Below, in pieces: positions 22,113 through 31,533 of a DNA stretch of 64,000 nucleotides; the first letter of the stretch is position 1; the number at the start of each line of letters is the position of its first letter. The DNA lies in NCBI GenBank assembly GCA_030653505.1, contig JAURZK010000113.1, forward strand, positions 1 to 64,000. Reading direction: 5' to 3'. A model generated the notes under the pieces. The model was not told where the DNA came from. It worked only from the letters and a program-made list of their open reading frames with translations, and did not search any database. The position numbers were made by a program, and so were the translations under genes. Origin of the DNA: Rubrivivax sp. (lineage in GTDB: Bacteria > Pseudomonadota > Gammaproteobacteria > Burkholderiales > Burkholderiaceae_C).

Positions 22113-23321
22113 ATGCGATCTCGTGTTCTCTCCGGCATGCGCCCCACCGGCGCCATGCACCTCGGCCACTTCCACGGCGCCCTCAAGAACTGGGTGCGCC
22201 TGCAGCACGAGCACGAGTGCTTCTTCTTCGTCGCCGACTGGCACGCGCTGACCACGCACTACGAAGAACGCGGCGTGATGGAGCGTTACGTCCACGACAT
22301 GGTGATCGACTGGATTGCCGCCGGGCTCGACCCCGAGAAGTGCACCCTCTTCATCCAGAGCCACATCCCCGAGCATGCCGAGCTCTTCACGCTGCTGGCC
22401 ATGGGCACGCCCCTGGGCTGGCTGGAACGTGTGCCCACCTACAAGGACCAGATCGACAAGCTCAAGGACCGTGACCTGGCGACCTACGGCTTCCTGGGCT
22501 ACCCGCTGCTGCAGGCCGCCGACATCCTGATCTACAAGGCCAACTTCGTACCCGTGGGGGAAGACCAGAGCAGCCACGTCGAGCTGACACGCGAGGTGGC
22601 ACGCCGCTTCAACAACCTCTACGGCCGCCCGGCCGACGCCGAAGCGCGCATTGCCGCGGCACTGGCCCAACTGCCCAAGGACGACTCGCGCTACTACGAG
22701 AAGCAGCGCAAGGCCTTCGGCGAGACCGGCAGCCCCGAAGCGCTGGCCAAGGGCGAAGGCCTGGTGAACAAGTCCGCGGCGCATATCGCCGGCTGGCAGG
22801 ACGACGACACCGAACTGCTGCTGGGCCACCTCAAGGGCGCCGGCCGCACCATCCTCACCGAGCCCAGGGCGCTGCACACCGAGGTGCTGCGCCTGCCCGG
22901 CACCGACGGCACGAAGATGAGCAAGAGCTACGGCAACGCCGTGCTGATGCGGGATGAACCGGCCGAGGTGACGAAGAAGATCCGCGGCATGGCCACCGAC
23001 CCCGCGCGCGGCCGCCGCACCGACCCCGGCGACCCCGAGAAGTGCCCGGTGTGGCAGTTCCACAAGGTCTACAGCGACGAGGCGACGCAAGCCTGGGTCG
23101 TCAAGGGCTGCAAGAGCGCCGGCATCGGCTGCCTGGACTGCAAGCAGCCGGTGATCGACGCCATCATCACCGAGCAGCAACCCTGGCGCGAGCGTGCCGA
23201 GAGCTACCTGGCCAACCCCAAGCAGGTGCACTGGATCGTCGAGATGGGCACCGAGCGTGCGCGCACGGTGGCCAAGCAGACGATGAAGGAAGTCCGCAAC
23301 GCCATGGGCTTGAATTACTGA
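22113..23321 (+). CDS. trpS: tryptophanyl-tRNA synthetase
   Basis: SGMRPTGAMHLGHFHGAL (HIGH) and GTDGTKMSKSYGN (KMSKS). Confidence 0.96.
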   Translation: MRSRVLSGMRPTGAMHLGHFHGALKNWVRLQHEHECFFFVADWHALTTHYEERGVMERYVHDMVIDWIAAGLDPEKCTLFIQSHIPEHAELFTLLAMGTPLGWLERVPTYKDQIDKLKDRDLATYGFLGYPLLQAADILIYKANFVPVGEDQSSHVELTREVARRFNNLYGRPADAEARIAAALAQLPKDDSRYYEKQRKAFGETGSPEALAKGEGLVNKSAAHIAGWQDDDTELLLGHLKGAGRTILTEPRALHTEVLRLPGTDGTKMSKSYGNAVLMRDEPAEVTKKIRGMATDPARGRRTDPGDPEKCPVWQFHKVYSDEATQAWVVKGCKSAGIGCLDCKQPVIDAIITEQQPWRERAESYLANPKQVHWIVEMGTERARTVAKQTMKEVRNAMGLNY

Positions 23322-23337
23322 CCACGACACCCGAACC

Positions 23338-24009
23338 ATGACCCCGCTGCAGACCATCGAAGTCCACCCCGGCGCAGAGCCGCGCGCCACCATCGTCATC
23401 CTGCACGGCCTGGGCGCCGACGGCACCGACTTCCTGTCCTTCGCCGACGAGATGCGCCTGCACGCCGTGGGCCCCGTGCGCTGGGTCTTCCCGCGGGCGC
23501 CCGAGCGGCCGGTGACGATCAACGGCGGCCACCGCATGCGCGCCTGGTACGACATCCTGGGCACCGACCTCTTGAAGCGCGAGGACGAGGCCGGCCTGCG
23601 CGAGAGCTTTGCGCAGGTGCACGCGCTGCTCGACCGCGAAGTCACGCGCGGCGTGCCGGCGCACCGCATCGTGCTCGGCGGCTTCTCGCAGGGCTGCGCC
23701 GTCACGCTGGGCGCTGGGCTGCGCTACGGGCAGCGGCTGGCCGGGTTGGTCGGCCTGTCGGGCTACCTGCCGCTGGCCGACACCACTGCGGCCGAGCGCC
23801 GCGACGCGAATGCGCTCACCCCCGTCTTCCTGGCCCACGGCCGCCAGGACAACGTGGTGCCGGTGGCGCGCGGCACGGCCAGTCGTGACCTGCTGCAGGC
23901 CCAGGGCCAGCCGCTGGATTGGCACGACTACCCGATGCAGCACGCGGTCTGTCTGGAGGAAATCCAGGCCCTGCAGCAATGGCTGCTCGGGGTGCTGGAC
24001 GCCGGCTGA
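23338..24009 (+). CDS. alpha/beta hydrolase (carboxylesterase/phospholipase family)
   Basis: LHGLGADGTDF, GGFSQGCAVTL nucleophile elbow, HGRQDNVVPV. Confidence 0.93.
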   Translation: MTPLQTIEVHPGAEPRATIVILHGLGADGTDFLSFADEMRLHAVGPVRWVFPRAPERPVTINGGHRMRAWYDILGTDLLKREDEAGLRESFAQVHALLDREVTRGVPAHRIVLGGFSQGCAVTLGAGLRYGQRLAGLVGLSGYLPLADTTAAERRDANALTPVFLAHGRQDNVVPVARGTASRDLLQAQGQPLDWHDYPMQHAVCLEEIQALQQWLLGVLDAG

Positions 24010-24020
24010 AGCTGAAGCCC

Positions 24021-24581
24021 ATGGAACTGCTGCGGCCGGCGCCCGAGCACCTGGCGAGCTTCACCGATGCGCTGCAGCGCGGCTGGTCGCCCGACACGAT
24101 GCGCCCGGCGGCGGCCCAGGAGACGCTGGAACGTGTGCAGGCCGACCCCGAGGGTTTCCTGCGCCTGACCGAAGACCCGCAAGGCCTGGGGCCGCCGTTT
24201 GCGCTGCCCGACGGCGCCCTGGTGCCACGGCTTCCCGGCATCGTGCGCTGGATGTGGGATGCGGAGGGTTTTGCCGGCAGCATCAACCTGCGCTGGCCGC
24301 GCGACCTGGGGCCACTGCCGCCGCACGTGCTGGGCCATGTCGGCTACACCGTCGTGCCGTGGAAACGCCAGCGTGGTTACGCCACCCGGGCGCTGGCGCT
24401 GCTGCTGCCGCTGGCACGCGCCCAGGGGCTGGACTGCGTGGAGATCACCACCGACGCAGCGAACCTGGCTTCGCAGGGTGTCATCACCGCCAACGGCGGC
24501 GTGCTGGTGGGGCGCTTCGACAAGCCGGCGGTTTACGGCGGTGCGCCCAGCCTGCGTTTCCGCATCGAACTGGGCGCCTGA
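24021..24581 (+). CDS. GNAT family N-acetyltransferase
   Basis: GHVGYTVVPWKRQRGYATRALALLLPLA motif; ATG at 24021. Confidence 0.85.
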   Translation: MELLRPAPEHLASFTDALQRGWSPDTMRPAAAQETLERVQADPEGFLRLTEDPQGLGPPFALPDGALVPRLPGIVRWMWDAEGFAGSINLRWPRDLGPLPPHVLGHVGYTVVPWKRQRGYATRALALLLPLARAQGLDCVEITTDAANLASQGVITANGGVLVGRFDKPAVYGGAPSLRFRIELGA

Positions 24582-24596
24582 GGCGCGCGAGAGCGC

Positions 24597-24734
24597 TCAG
24601 TAACTCTGCCTCATGGCGCGATCGACGAGACGCTTCTCGACCTCGGGGTGCGTTGCCATGAAGTTGAGGTAGGCGCGCAGGGCCCAGAGGTGAAAGCCCA
24701 TGAAGAGGGCGAAGATGCCGATGACGATGTACAT
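24597..24734 (-). CDS. small hypothetical membrane protein (45 aa)
   Basis: Read from sequence: MYIVIGIFALFMGFHLWALRAYLNFMATHPEVEKRLVDRAMRQSY; one TM helix; below the ORF track length cutoff. Confidence 0.55.
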   Translation of the reverse strand: MYIVIGIFALFMGFHLWALRAYLNFMATHPEVEKRLVDRAMRQSY

Positions 24735-24880
24735 GATGCGTTCTGGAGAGTGGATGTAGCGATATTAGGGTAAACCCTTAAATACTTGTTGAGCCCGGTC
24801 AACAGTCAGGCTGTGCAAGGGGTCATTTGTGCCGGATCCGGCACACGGCGTGGGGCAGCCCGGCCGCATCAGCCGCGTCG

Positions 24881-26446
24881 TCAGGCGAAACGCCCCTGCA
24901 GGAACCACTGCACCTCACCCGCCGCTGGGGGCAGGCGGCTGCGCCAGACCCAGACCAGCGAAGCGTCTTCGGCCTGAGCGATGAAGTAGTCGCGCGTCGC
25001 GGGTTCGCCGTCCCACCAGCCGGTCTCGATGCGTTCGGGGCCACTCAGCAGTTGCAGCGGGCGACCCTGCAGCAGTGGCAGGGCATCACGTTCGGCCAGC
25101 GGCAGCGGCTCGGGCAGCAGCCAGGCCGGGCGGTGCAAGGGCCATGCACCGGCCATCGCGGCGACGGCGGCTGCGGCGCTGGACGGCCCGGCCGCAGCCG
25201 CGGGCGGCGCAGGGGTGCCCGTGCCTTGCGCCGGCACGGTGCGGCTGGCACGTTCGGGGCGGTGGTCGGCCACCGCCATCAGGCGCTGCACCTGGTCGTC
25301 GCCGAGCCGGGCACGGAGGCGTTCCAGCAGGCGCGCCAGGCCAACGGCCTCGCTGGCAGCGGAGGGGAAGAGTTCGCCGTTCGGCGCCTCGCCGGCCACG
25401 AGGTGGCTGCATTGCAGCTGCAGTTCCAGCGTCGGCGCGGCCAGCACCACGTGGGCCAGACGTTCGCGCAGCAGCAGCTGCAGGTGGGCGGGGGCCAGCG
25501 AGGGCTCGGCCAGGGCGACCTGCAGTTCGGTGGCCGGCACCGCAGCCTGGCGTTGGCGCTCGTGGCGCATGCGCAGCGTGAAGGCGCCCACGCGCGCGTG
25601 CCGCGCCTGCGCCCAGGCCACCAGCCGCGCCAGCAGCACGCTGGCGCCGTGCAGCACCTGCTCGGTGCTGTCGGCGCGCGCGAAGAGTTCGAGACGGCTG
25701 TCGAAAGACGACGGCAGCGTGACCCAGCGCCGCAGGTCGGGCTGGCGGCCGAGGGCGCGGTCGAGTTCGTCCAGCAGTTCGGTGCCGAAGCGGCGCGCCA
25801 GGCCACCGCGTGGCAAGACACGCAGGTCGGCCAGGCGGTGCAGGCCCATGCCCTGCAGCGCTTCGCCGTGCAAGCGGCCCGGGCCCAGCAGCGCCACCGG
25901 CGCCGCGTCGAGCAGGGTCTGCAGCGCGGCCATGTTGCCGGCGTGGGGGCCGGCCACCAGCGCGGCCGGGTCGCTGCGCCCCGGCAGGGTGGGGAACCAT
26001 TGCGCCAGCAGCGCCGCGCCCAGTGCGGTGGGCGCGGCGGCCATCTGCACACGGTGGCCCAGCGGCACCAGCGCCGCTACCAGGCGCCGGTGCAGCGTTG
26101 CCAGGCCGCCGAAGAGGCGCAGGCTGCCCTGCACTTCCAGCAGCACGGTCTGCGTGTCGTGCAGCGTGACCGAGGGTGTGTAAGCCAGCGCGGCATGGGC
26201 CACGGCCTGCAGCGCTGCGGCGTCGCGTGCCGGGTTCGTTTCGGCAGGCAGCAGTTCGGCGGCCAGCGCCAGTGCCGTGGCGCGTTTCATGCCGGCTCGG
26301 ATGCCACAGGCCGCCGCCGCCGGGTTGGCGCTGTGCACGCGGTGCTCGGCCAGCAGCACCACCGGCCGCGTGGCGTCGGCTTCGGGCAGCGTGGCGCAGA
26401 AGGCTTCCAGCGAAAGCAGCGGCAGGTGCAGGGCGAGCCAGCGCAT
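24881..26446 (-). CDS. imuB: ImuB, inactive Y-family polymerase-like mutagenesis protein
   Basis: Y-family fold (MRWLALHLPLLSLEAF..., LRLFGGLATLHRRL, GLHRLADLRVLPRGGLARRFG) without the canonical catalytic acidic pattern; adjacent to imuA. Confidence 0.9.
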   Translation of the reverse strand: MRWLALHLPLLSLEAFCATLPEADATRPVVLLAEHRVHSANPAAAACGIRAGMKRATALALAAELLPAETNPARDAAALQAVAHAALAYTPSVTLHDTQTVLLEVQGSLRLFGGLATLHRRLVAALVPLGHRVQMAAAPTALGAALLAQWFPTLPGRSDPAALVAGPHAGNMAALQTLLDAAPVALLGPGRLHGEALQGMGLHRLADLRVLPRGGLARRFGTELLDELDRALGRQPDLRRWVTLPSSFDSRLELFARADSTEQVLHGASVLLARLVAWAQARHARVGAFTLRMRHERQRQAAVPATELQVALAEPSLAPAHLQLLLRERLAHVVLAAPTLELQLQCSHLVAGEAPNGELFPSAASEAVGLARLLERLRARLGDDQVQRLMAVADHRPERASRTVPAQGTGTPAPPAAAAGPSSAAAAVAAMAGAWPLHRPAWLLPEPLPLAERDALPLLQGRPLQLLSGPERIETGWWDGEPATRDYFIAQAEDASLVWVWRSRLPPAAGEVQWFLQGRFA

Positions 26447-26493
26447 GGCGGGAAGGGGAAAGGCCAGGCACGCGGCGCTGCGCGGGGCGGGTC

Positions 26494-27396
26494 TCAGCGC
26501 ACACCGGCCCGGCGTGCCGCTGCCGGCATGGCGGCGCCGGCGCCAGGCAGGTCGGCCGCCCTGTCGGCCGACCCGGCCGGCTGCAGCGCGCGCGCCAGCG
26601 CCGTGGGCGACAGCACCGCCGGCAGCGCCAGCACCAGCGGCTGCGCCGGCGGCGGACCGCGGCGCTTGAGCAGGGTCAGGCGCAGCAGGTCGGGCCCGGC
26701 GCTGGTCAGCAGCAGGCGCAGCGGCGCGGCGCTGGGCTGGCTGCGCATCTGCGCGTCACGCAGCAGGAAGGCAGGGCCGGCATGCGACTGCGCCGCCAGC
26801 TGCAGACGGCGCAGCGCTTCGACCGGCAGCCGCGCCGGCAGCCAGGCCAGCACGGCGCCGACGTGGCCGCTCTTCAGCGCCTGTTCCAGCGCCCACAGCA
26901 CGTCGGCCGCGGGCAGCAGGGCGCGGGCGCGGCCCTTCGGGACCCCATGGCGCCCAGCACCCCGCGCCTGCACCACCACCAGCCGCTGCAGGTCGATGCC
27001 CAGCGCGCGCAGCGCCCAGGCGCAGGGCGCGGCGGGCGGGTCGAAGCACATCACGCAGCGCTGCTGGTGCTGCAGCGCCGCCAGCACGGGCGCCAGCAGG
27101 CGCAGTTCACCGACGCCGGGGTGCGGCAGCAGCAGTTCGGTGAGCGCGCCCGCCGGCCAGCCGCCGCCCGGCAGCTGGGCGTCGAGCTCGGGGTAGCCGC
27201 TGGCCAGCACGGCCGCACCCGGGCGACCGAGCTGGTGGGCGCGCCACAGCGCCGGGTGCAGGGTTTCGGGGGGCGGGGGGGTGTCGACCGGCCCGCCGGA
27301 CGCCAGCCCGCGCAGGCTGGGCGCATCCCCGCGCGGCGGCCGCAAGGCAGCGGCAGGGGCCAGGTGAGCGGCGGAACGTGCAAGGGGGAGAGTCAC
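26494..27396 (-). CDS. imuA: ImuA, SOS mutagenesis RecA/SulA-like protein
   Basis: LHPALWRAHQLG, VLASGYPELDAQLPGGGWPAGALTELL; GTG start at 27396. Confidence 0.88.
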   Translation of the reverse strand: MTLPLARSAAHLAPAAALRPPRGDAPSLRGLASGGPVDTPPPPETLHPALWRAHQLGRPGAAVLASGYPELDAQLPGGGWPAGALTELLLPHPGVGELRLLAPVLAALQHQQRCVMCFDPPAAPCAWALRALGIDLQRLVVVQARGAGRHGVPKGRARALLPAADVLWALEQALKSGHVGAVLAWLPARLPVEALRRLQLAAQSHAGPAFLLRDAQMRSQPSAAPLRLLLTSAGPDLLRLTLLKRRGPPPAQPLVLALPAVLSPTALARALQPAGSADRAADLPGAGAAMPAAARRAGVR

Positions 27397-27403
27397 CGGA
27401 AGA

Positions 27404-27419
27404 CTGTACGCACATACAG
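27404..27419. promoter_or_regulatory. LexA (SOS) box
   Basis: CTGT-ACGCACAT-ACAG, canonical CTGT-N8-ACAG, just upstream of imuA. Confidence 0.88.
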
Positions 27420-27490
27420 TTGTTCGGGCAAGCGCGCTCTGCTCGACAGGCCGGCACGAATGCGCAGCCACACGCCCTGCCCGCCCGGGG

Positions 27491-27545
27491 TCTTCAGCCC
27501 TCGCGCGTGAAATCACGCCCGGGCCTTCGGCAGGCGAGCGACAGG
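27491..27545. repeat. third, more diverged copy of the same intergenic repeat
   Basis: tcttcagccctcgcgcgtgaaatcacgcccgggccttcggcaggcgagcg aligns with the copies at 10.7-10.85 kb. Confidence 0.6.
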
Positions 27546-27570
27546 CCGCAGGGCCAGTCGCTGGTCCAGC

Positions 27571-28554
27571 TCAGTCCAGGGCGATGACGGTGTCGGCTTC
27601 GCCCGGCACGCAGCCTTCGGCGATGGGCGCGCCGCCGCGGCGCACCACCACGTGGCGGGTGTTGTGACAGAACTCCAGCCGCATGGCGCCCGGCACCTGA
27701 GCCTGCATGAAGGCGTCGATGGACGCCGGCATGCTGACGCGGTAGACCTTCTGCGCCCAGTCTTCGGCCGGGTGGTCGTCGTTGTGCAGCCAGGGCACGA
27801 AAGCGGTGGCCCACATCAGCGGCCGCCAGCCGACGTCGATGACGCTGGGCACGTAGCCCTGCGCCTGCAGCCAGCCCTGGGCACGCGCGCGCAGCGGGCT
27901 TTGGTCAGTCGCGCGCCGCGTGCCCTCGGCGGCGTCGCCTTCATGCAGCCGCCCGCGCGCGGCGGCCAGCACTTCCACCACCCACTGGTTGCAGTTCTGG
28001 TAGCGCAGGCTGAAGGGGTAGGCGTTGGCGCTGTAGGTGGCGCCCAGCAACTGCAGCGCCAGGCCCTTGTCGAGCACGGCGCGCTCGATCTCGGCGCCTT
28101 CCGCCTCGGGCAGCAGCAGCGCCGAGACGTAGCCGATGTCCGCTTCGTTCATGCCCAGCACGAAAGCCAGCATGCCCTGGTCGAAGATGCGGGGCTGCTG
28201 TTCGTCGCAGGCGTAGTAGAGCTGGCGCACGGCCCAGGGCACGTCGGGGCTGGCCTGCAGGCTGAAGCCGGCGTGCGAATAGCGGATGCCGAAGCGCGCC
28301 AGGTCCAGGCCCGAGCGCGCCACCAGCGCCACGCGCCGGCCCGAGCGCTCGAGCTCGGCCTTGATGACCGCGCCGAAGCGGAAGAGCTTGTCCTTCTGCG
28401 CCGCGTCCAGCGTGTCGGCCGGATCGCAGGCGCGCAACGTGCCGGCATGGGCGCCCGTGCAGGCCAGTGCGGCCAGCGCCAGCGCGGCCAGGCAGCCGGC
28501 CGCTCGGCCCGGCTTCAGAGGCGGACGACCTTGGTCTGCAGTTCGCGGAACCAC
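27571..28554 (-). CDS. DUF2145-type secreted protein
   Basis: Signal-like N-terminus and RACDPADTLDAAQKDKLFRFGAVIKAELE, IRYSHAGFSLQ, YQNCNQWVVEVLA. Confidence 0.75.
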   Translation of the reverse strand: MVPRTADQGRPPLKPGRAAGCLAALALAALACTGAHAGTLRACDPADTLDAAQKDKLFRFGAVIKAELERSGRRVALVARSGLDLARFGIRYSHAGFSLQASPDVPWAVRQLYYACDEQQPRIFDQGMLAFVLGMNEADIGYVSALLLPEAEGAEIERAVLDKGLALQLLGATYSANAYPFSLRYQNCNQWVVEVLAAARGRLHEGDAAEGTRRATDQSPLRARAQGWLQAQGYVPSVIDVGWRPLMWATAFVPWLHNDDHPAEDWAQKVYRVSMPASIDAFMQAQVPGAMRLEFCHNTRHVVVRRGGAPIAEGCVPGEADTVIALD

Positions 28555-29009
28555 TCGTCGGCCACGACCAGGAAAAAGGGCTTCTTGGCGGCCGTGTTGG
28601 CGAACTCCAGGCCGTAGGCCCGGGCCTTGGCGGTGACGACGCTGCCTTGACCCAAGCGGCTCTGGTCATAGGCTTCCTGCGGCATGTAGAGGAAGAACTC
28701 GTTCGTTTTCGCCGTCGCTGCGACTTCGTCGGCCACGGCGTGCAGCTTCAGGCGCACGGTGCCGGCACGCGCCGGGGCGTCGGCCACCTCGATGATGCGG
28801 TAGTCACCGTCGGCCACCCTCTTCTCGCCGCCCGAAGATCCGTCGCTCGAGGTTTCCAGGGAGGTCGAACTGCTGCCCACCGAGGTGGACACGCTGTCGG
28901 ACGACGCCGAAGAGGTTGAACTGGCGGCGGCCGCAGGCAGCGCGATGGCGCCCAGCAGCAGGGTCAGCGCCGAAAGGCGGGAAATCGCGCGGGGGGCAAC
29001 TTGCATCAT
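28515..29009 (-). CDS. hypothetical secreted protein with Ser/Thr-rich segment
   Basis: Signal peptide, then SSTSSASSDSVSTSVGSSSTSLETSSDGSSGG linker; ATG at 29009. Confidence 0.65.
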   Translation of the reverse strand: MMQVAPRAISRLSALTLLLGAIALPAAAASSTSSASSDSVSTSVGSSSTSLETSSDGSSGGEKRVADGDYRIIEVADAPARAGTVRLKLHAVADEVAATAKTNEFFLYMPQEAYDQSRLGQGSVVTAKARAYGLEFANTAAKKPFFLVVADEWFRELQTKVVRL

Positions 29010-29134
29010 GGGAGCGGACCCTTCAGGAATGGTTCGAGTGCATGCTAGCGCAGCCGTGTAGACCGCCTGCAAGCGACTGTGAGACGGCTTTCACGTGGCA
29101 AGCGTGTGGCATTCCTGCGGCACTCATGCGGCAT

Positions 29135-31023
29135 TCAGGTCGCCAGCAGCCCGGCCACGCGTTCACGCAGCGCACCCGGCGTGACCTGCGCCGCCGGCAG
29201 CGCCGGGCCCGCCACCAGCCCCATCGGGCTGAAGAGGCCGCGGCGGAAGGGCTTGACCATCGCCGTGCCGCCCTCGATGCGGCTGAAGTAGCTGCGCCAC
29301 AGGTTCTGCAGCGCCAGTGGCACCACGGGCACGGGGTGGGTCTGCAGGACTTCATCACGCCGCCCTTGAACTCGCCCAGCGTGCCGTCGCGGGTGATGCC
29401 GCCTTCCGGGAAGACGGCCAGCAGTTCGCCGTCGTCCAGCACCTGCCGTGCCTGGGTGAAGGCGCGTTCGTAGGCGGCAGGGTCGTCCTTCTGCGGCGCG
29501 ATGGGGATGGCCTTGTCCAGCTTGAACAGCCAGCCCAGCACCGGCGTGGCGAAGATGCGCTGGTCCATGATGAAGCGGACGGGCCGCGAGCTGGCGGCCA
29601 TCAGCAGCACGGCGTCGATGAAGCTGACGTGGTTGCACACCAGGATGGCCGCGCCTTCGGCGGGGATGTGCTCGTCGCCGCGCACCTTGAAGCGGTAGAC
29701 GACACGCGTGAGCATGAAGGCGACGAAACGCAGCAGGTACTCGGGCACGAGCAGGAAGATGCAGCCGGCGACCACCGCGTTGACCAGGCCGACGACGAGG
29801 AAGACCTCCGGGATGCTGAAACCCGCGCTCAGCAAGGCGCCCGCGCCGAGGGCGCTGACGATCATGAACAGCGCGTTGAGGATGTTGTTCGCGGCAATGA
29901 TGCGCGCCCGGTGCGTGGCCGGGCAGCGCAGCTGGATCAGCACGTACATCGGCACGCTGTAGATGCCGGCGAAGAGCGAAAGCCCGGCCAGGTCGGCCAT
30001 CACACGCCAGTGCGCGGGCTGGGCGACGAAGGCCACCAGCGTCAACCCGCCTTGCGCGTCCACGGGTGGCAGCCCGCGCGACGCGAAGTAGAGGTCGACG
30101 GCAAACACGCTCATACCCAGGGTGCCCATGGGGACGAGGCCGATCTCGACATGGCGCTTGCTCAGCACCTCACACAGCAGCGCACCGGTGCCAATGCCGA
30201 TGGAGAACACCACCAGCAGCAGCGGAGCCACCTGCCCGTTGCCGTGCAGCACGTCGCGCGCGAAGGCCGGAAACATGCTGAGGAAAACCGCGCCGAAGAA
30301 CCACATCCAGCTGATGCCCAGCACCGAGCGGGAGACGACCACGTTGCCGTGCGCCAGCACCAGGTTGCGCCAGGTCTCGGTGATGGGGTTCCACTTGATC
30401 TTGAGGCCGGGGTCGGTGGCTGGCGACAGCGGCACGGCCTGCGCCATCACGCGCCCCCGCAGGGCCAAGGCCACGCAGGTGGCCGCGACCCAGGTCGCGC
30501 CAACCTGCGGCACCGCGATCAGCAGCCCGCCGGCCACGTTGCCCAGCAGGATGGCCACGAAGGTGCCCATCTCGACCATGCCGTTGCCACCCGTGAGTTC
30601 ACGCTCGTCCAGGTGCTGCGGCAGGTAGGCGAACTTCACCGGGCCGAAGAGCGTGCTCTGCAGGCCCATCAGGAAGATGCTGACGAGCAGCACGGGGACG
30701 TTCTGCAGCGCGAAGCCGGCGGCGGCCAGCAGCATCACCGCGATCTCGAAGTCCTTGGTGAAGCGGATGAGCCGCGCCTTGTCGTGTTTGTCGGCCAGCT
30801 GCCCGCTGGTGGCCGAAGAGAGCAGGAAGGGTAGGATGAACGGCGCCCCGATCACCAGCCCGGCCAGCGAGGCCGGCAGCCAGCTCACCTGCAGCTGGTA
30901 GGTGACGAGCACGGTGAAGGCGAACTTGAAGACGTTGTCGTTGCCCGCGCCGAGGAACTGCACCCAGAAGAAGGGCGCGAAGCGGCGCTGGCGCAGCAGG
31001 GCGAACTGGTTGGGGTGTGCCAT
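29135..31023 (-). CDS. MFS (LplT-like) transporter fused to 1-acyl-glycerol-3-phosphate acyltransferase; apparent frameshift near 29351
   Basis: MFS domain then acyltransferase motifs CNHVSFIDAVLL and FPEGGITRDG; reading must move to ORF 29135..29638 frame (VLQTHPVPVVPLALQNLWRSYFSRIEGG...) to complete the domain. Confidence 0.85.
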
Positions 31024-31103
31024 GGCGGATCGGACTCCTAGCGGCTTGGCTGCCTAACGCACGGTCTGCACGCGCCCTTCCGTGACCTGCCGAGGACACC
31101 GAC

Positions 31104-31496
31104 ATGACCACGCCGCCCAGCGCCTGCCCCTGCGGTAGCGACCGCGCCTACACCGCCTGCTGCGGCCGCTGGCATGGCGGCGAACAACACCTGCAGGCCA
31201 GCGATGCCGAGGCGCTGATGCGCTCGCGCTACAGCGCCTACGTGCTGGGCCTGGGCGACTACCTGCGCGACACCTGGCATGTGTCCACGCGCCCGGCCGA
31301 GCCCTTCACCTTCGACCCCGCGCTGCGCTGGCTCGGGCTGGATGTGCGCCGCCATGTACAGCCCGACGCCGGACACGCCGTGGTCGAGTTCATCGCGCGC
31401 AGCAAGCTCGGCGGCCGCGCGATGCGGCTGCACGAGACCAGCCGCTTCGTGCGCGAGGCCGGGCGCTGGCTTTACGTCGACGGCGAGCTGAAATGA
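31104..31496 (+). CDS. YchJ family protein (SEC-C type zinc motif)
   Basis: CPCGSDRAYTACCGRWHGGE, AEALMRSRYSAYVLG. Confidence 0.88.
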   Translation: MTTPPSACPCGSDRAYTACCGRWHGGEQHLQASDAEALMRSRYSAYVLGLGDYLRDTWHVSTRPAEPFTFDPALRWLGLDVRRHVQPDAGHAVVEFIARSKLGGRAMRLHETSRFVREAGRWLYVDGELK

Positions 31497-31533
31497 GCTG
31501 ACGGCGCGGCGCCGCCGCTTGGCCAGCCCCCCG

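Noticed and set aside
24827-27196. 789-aa plus-strand ORF opposite imuAB
   Set aside because: Shadow ORF; imuA/imuB on minus strand are unambiguous.
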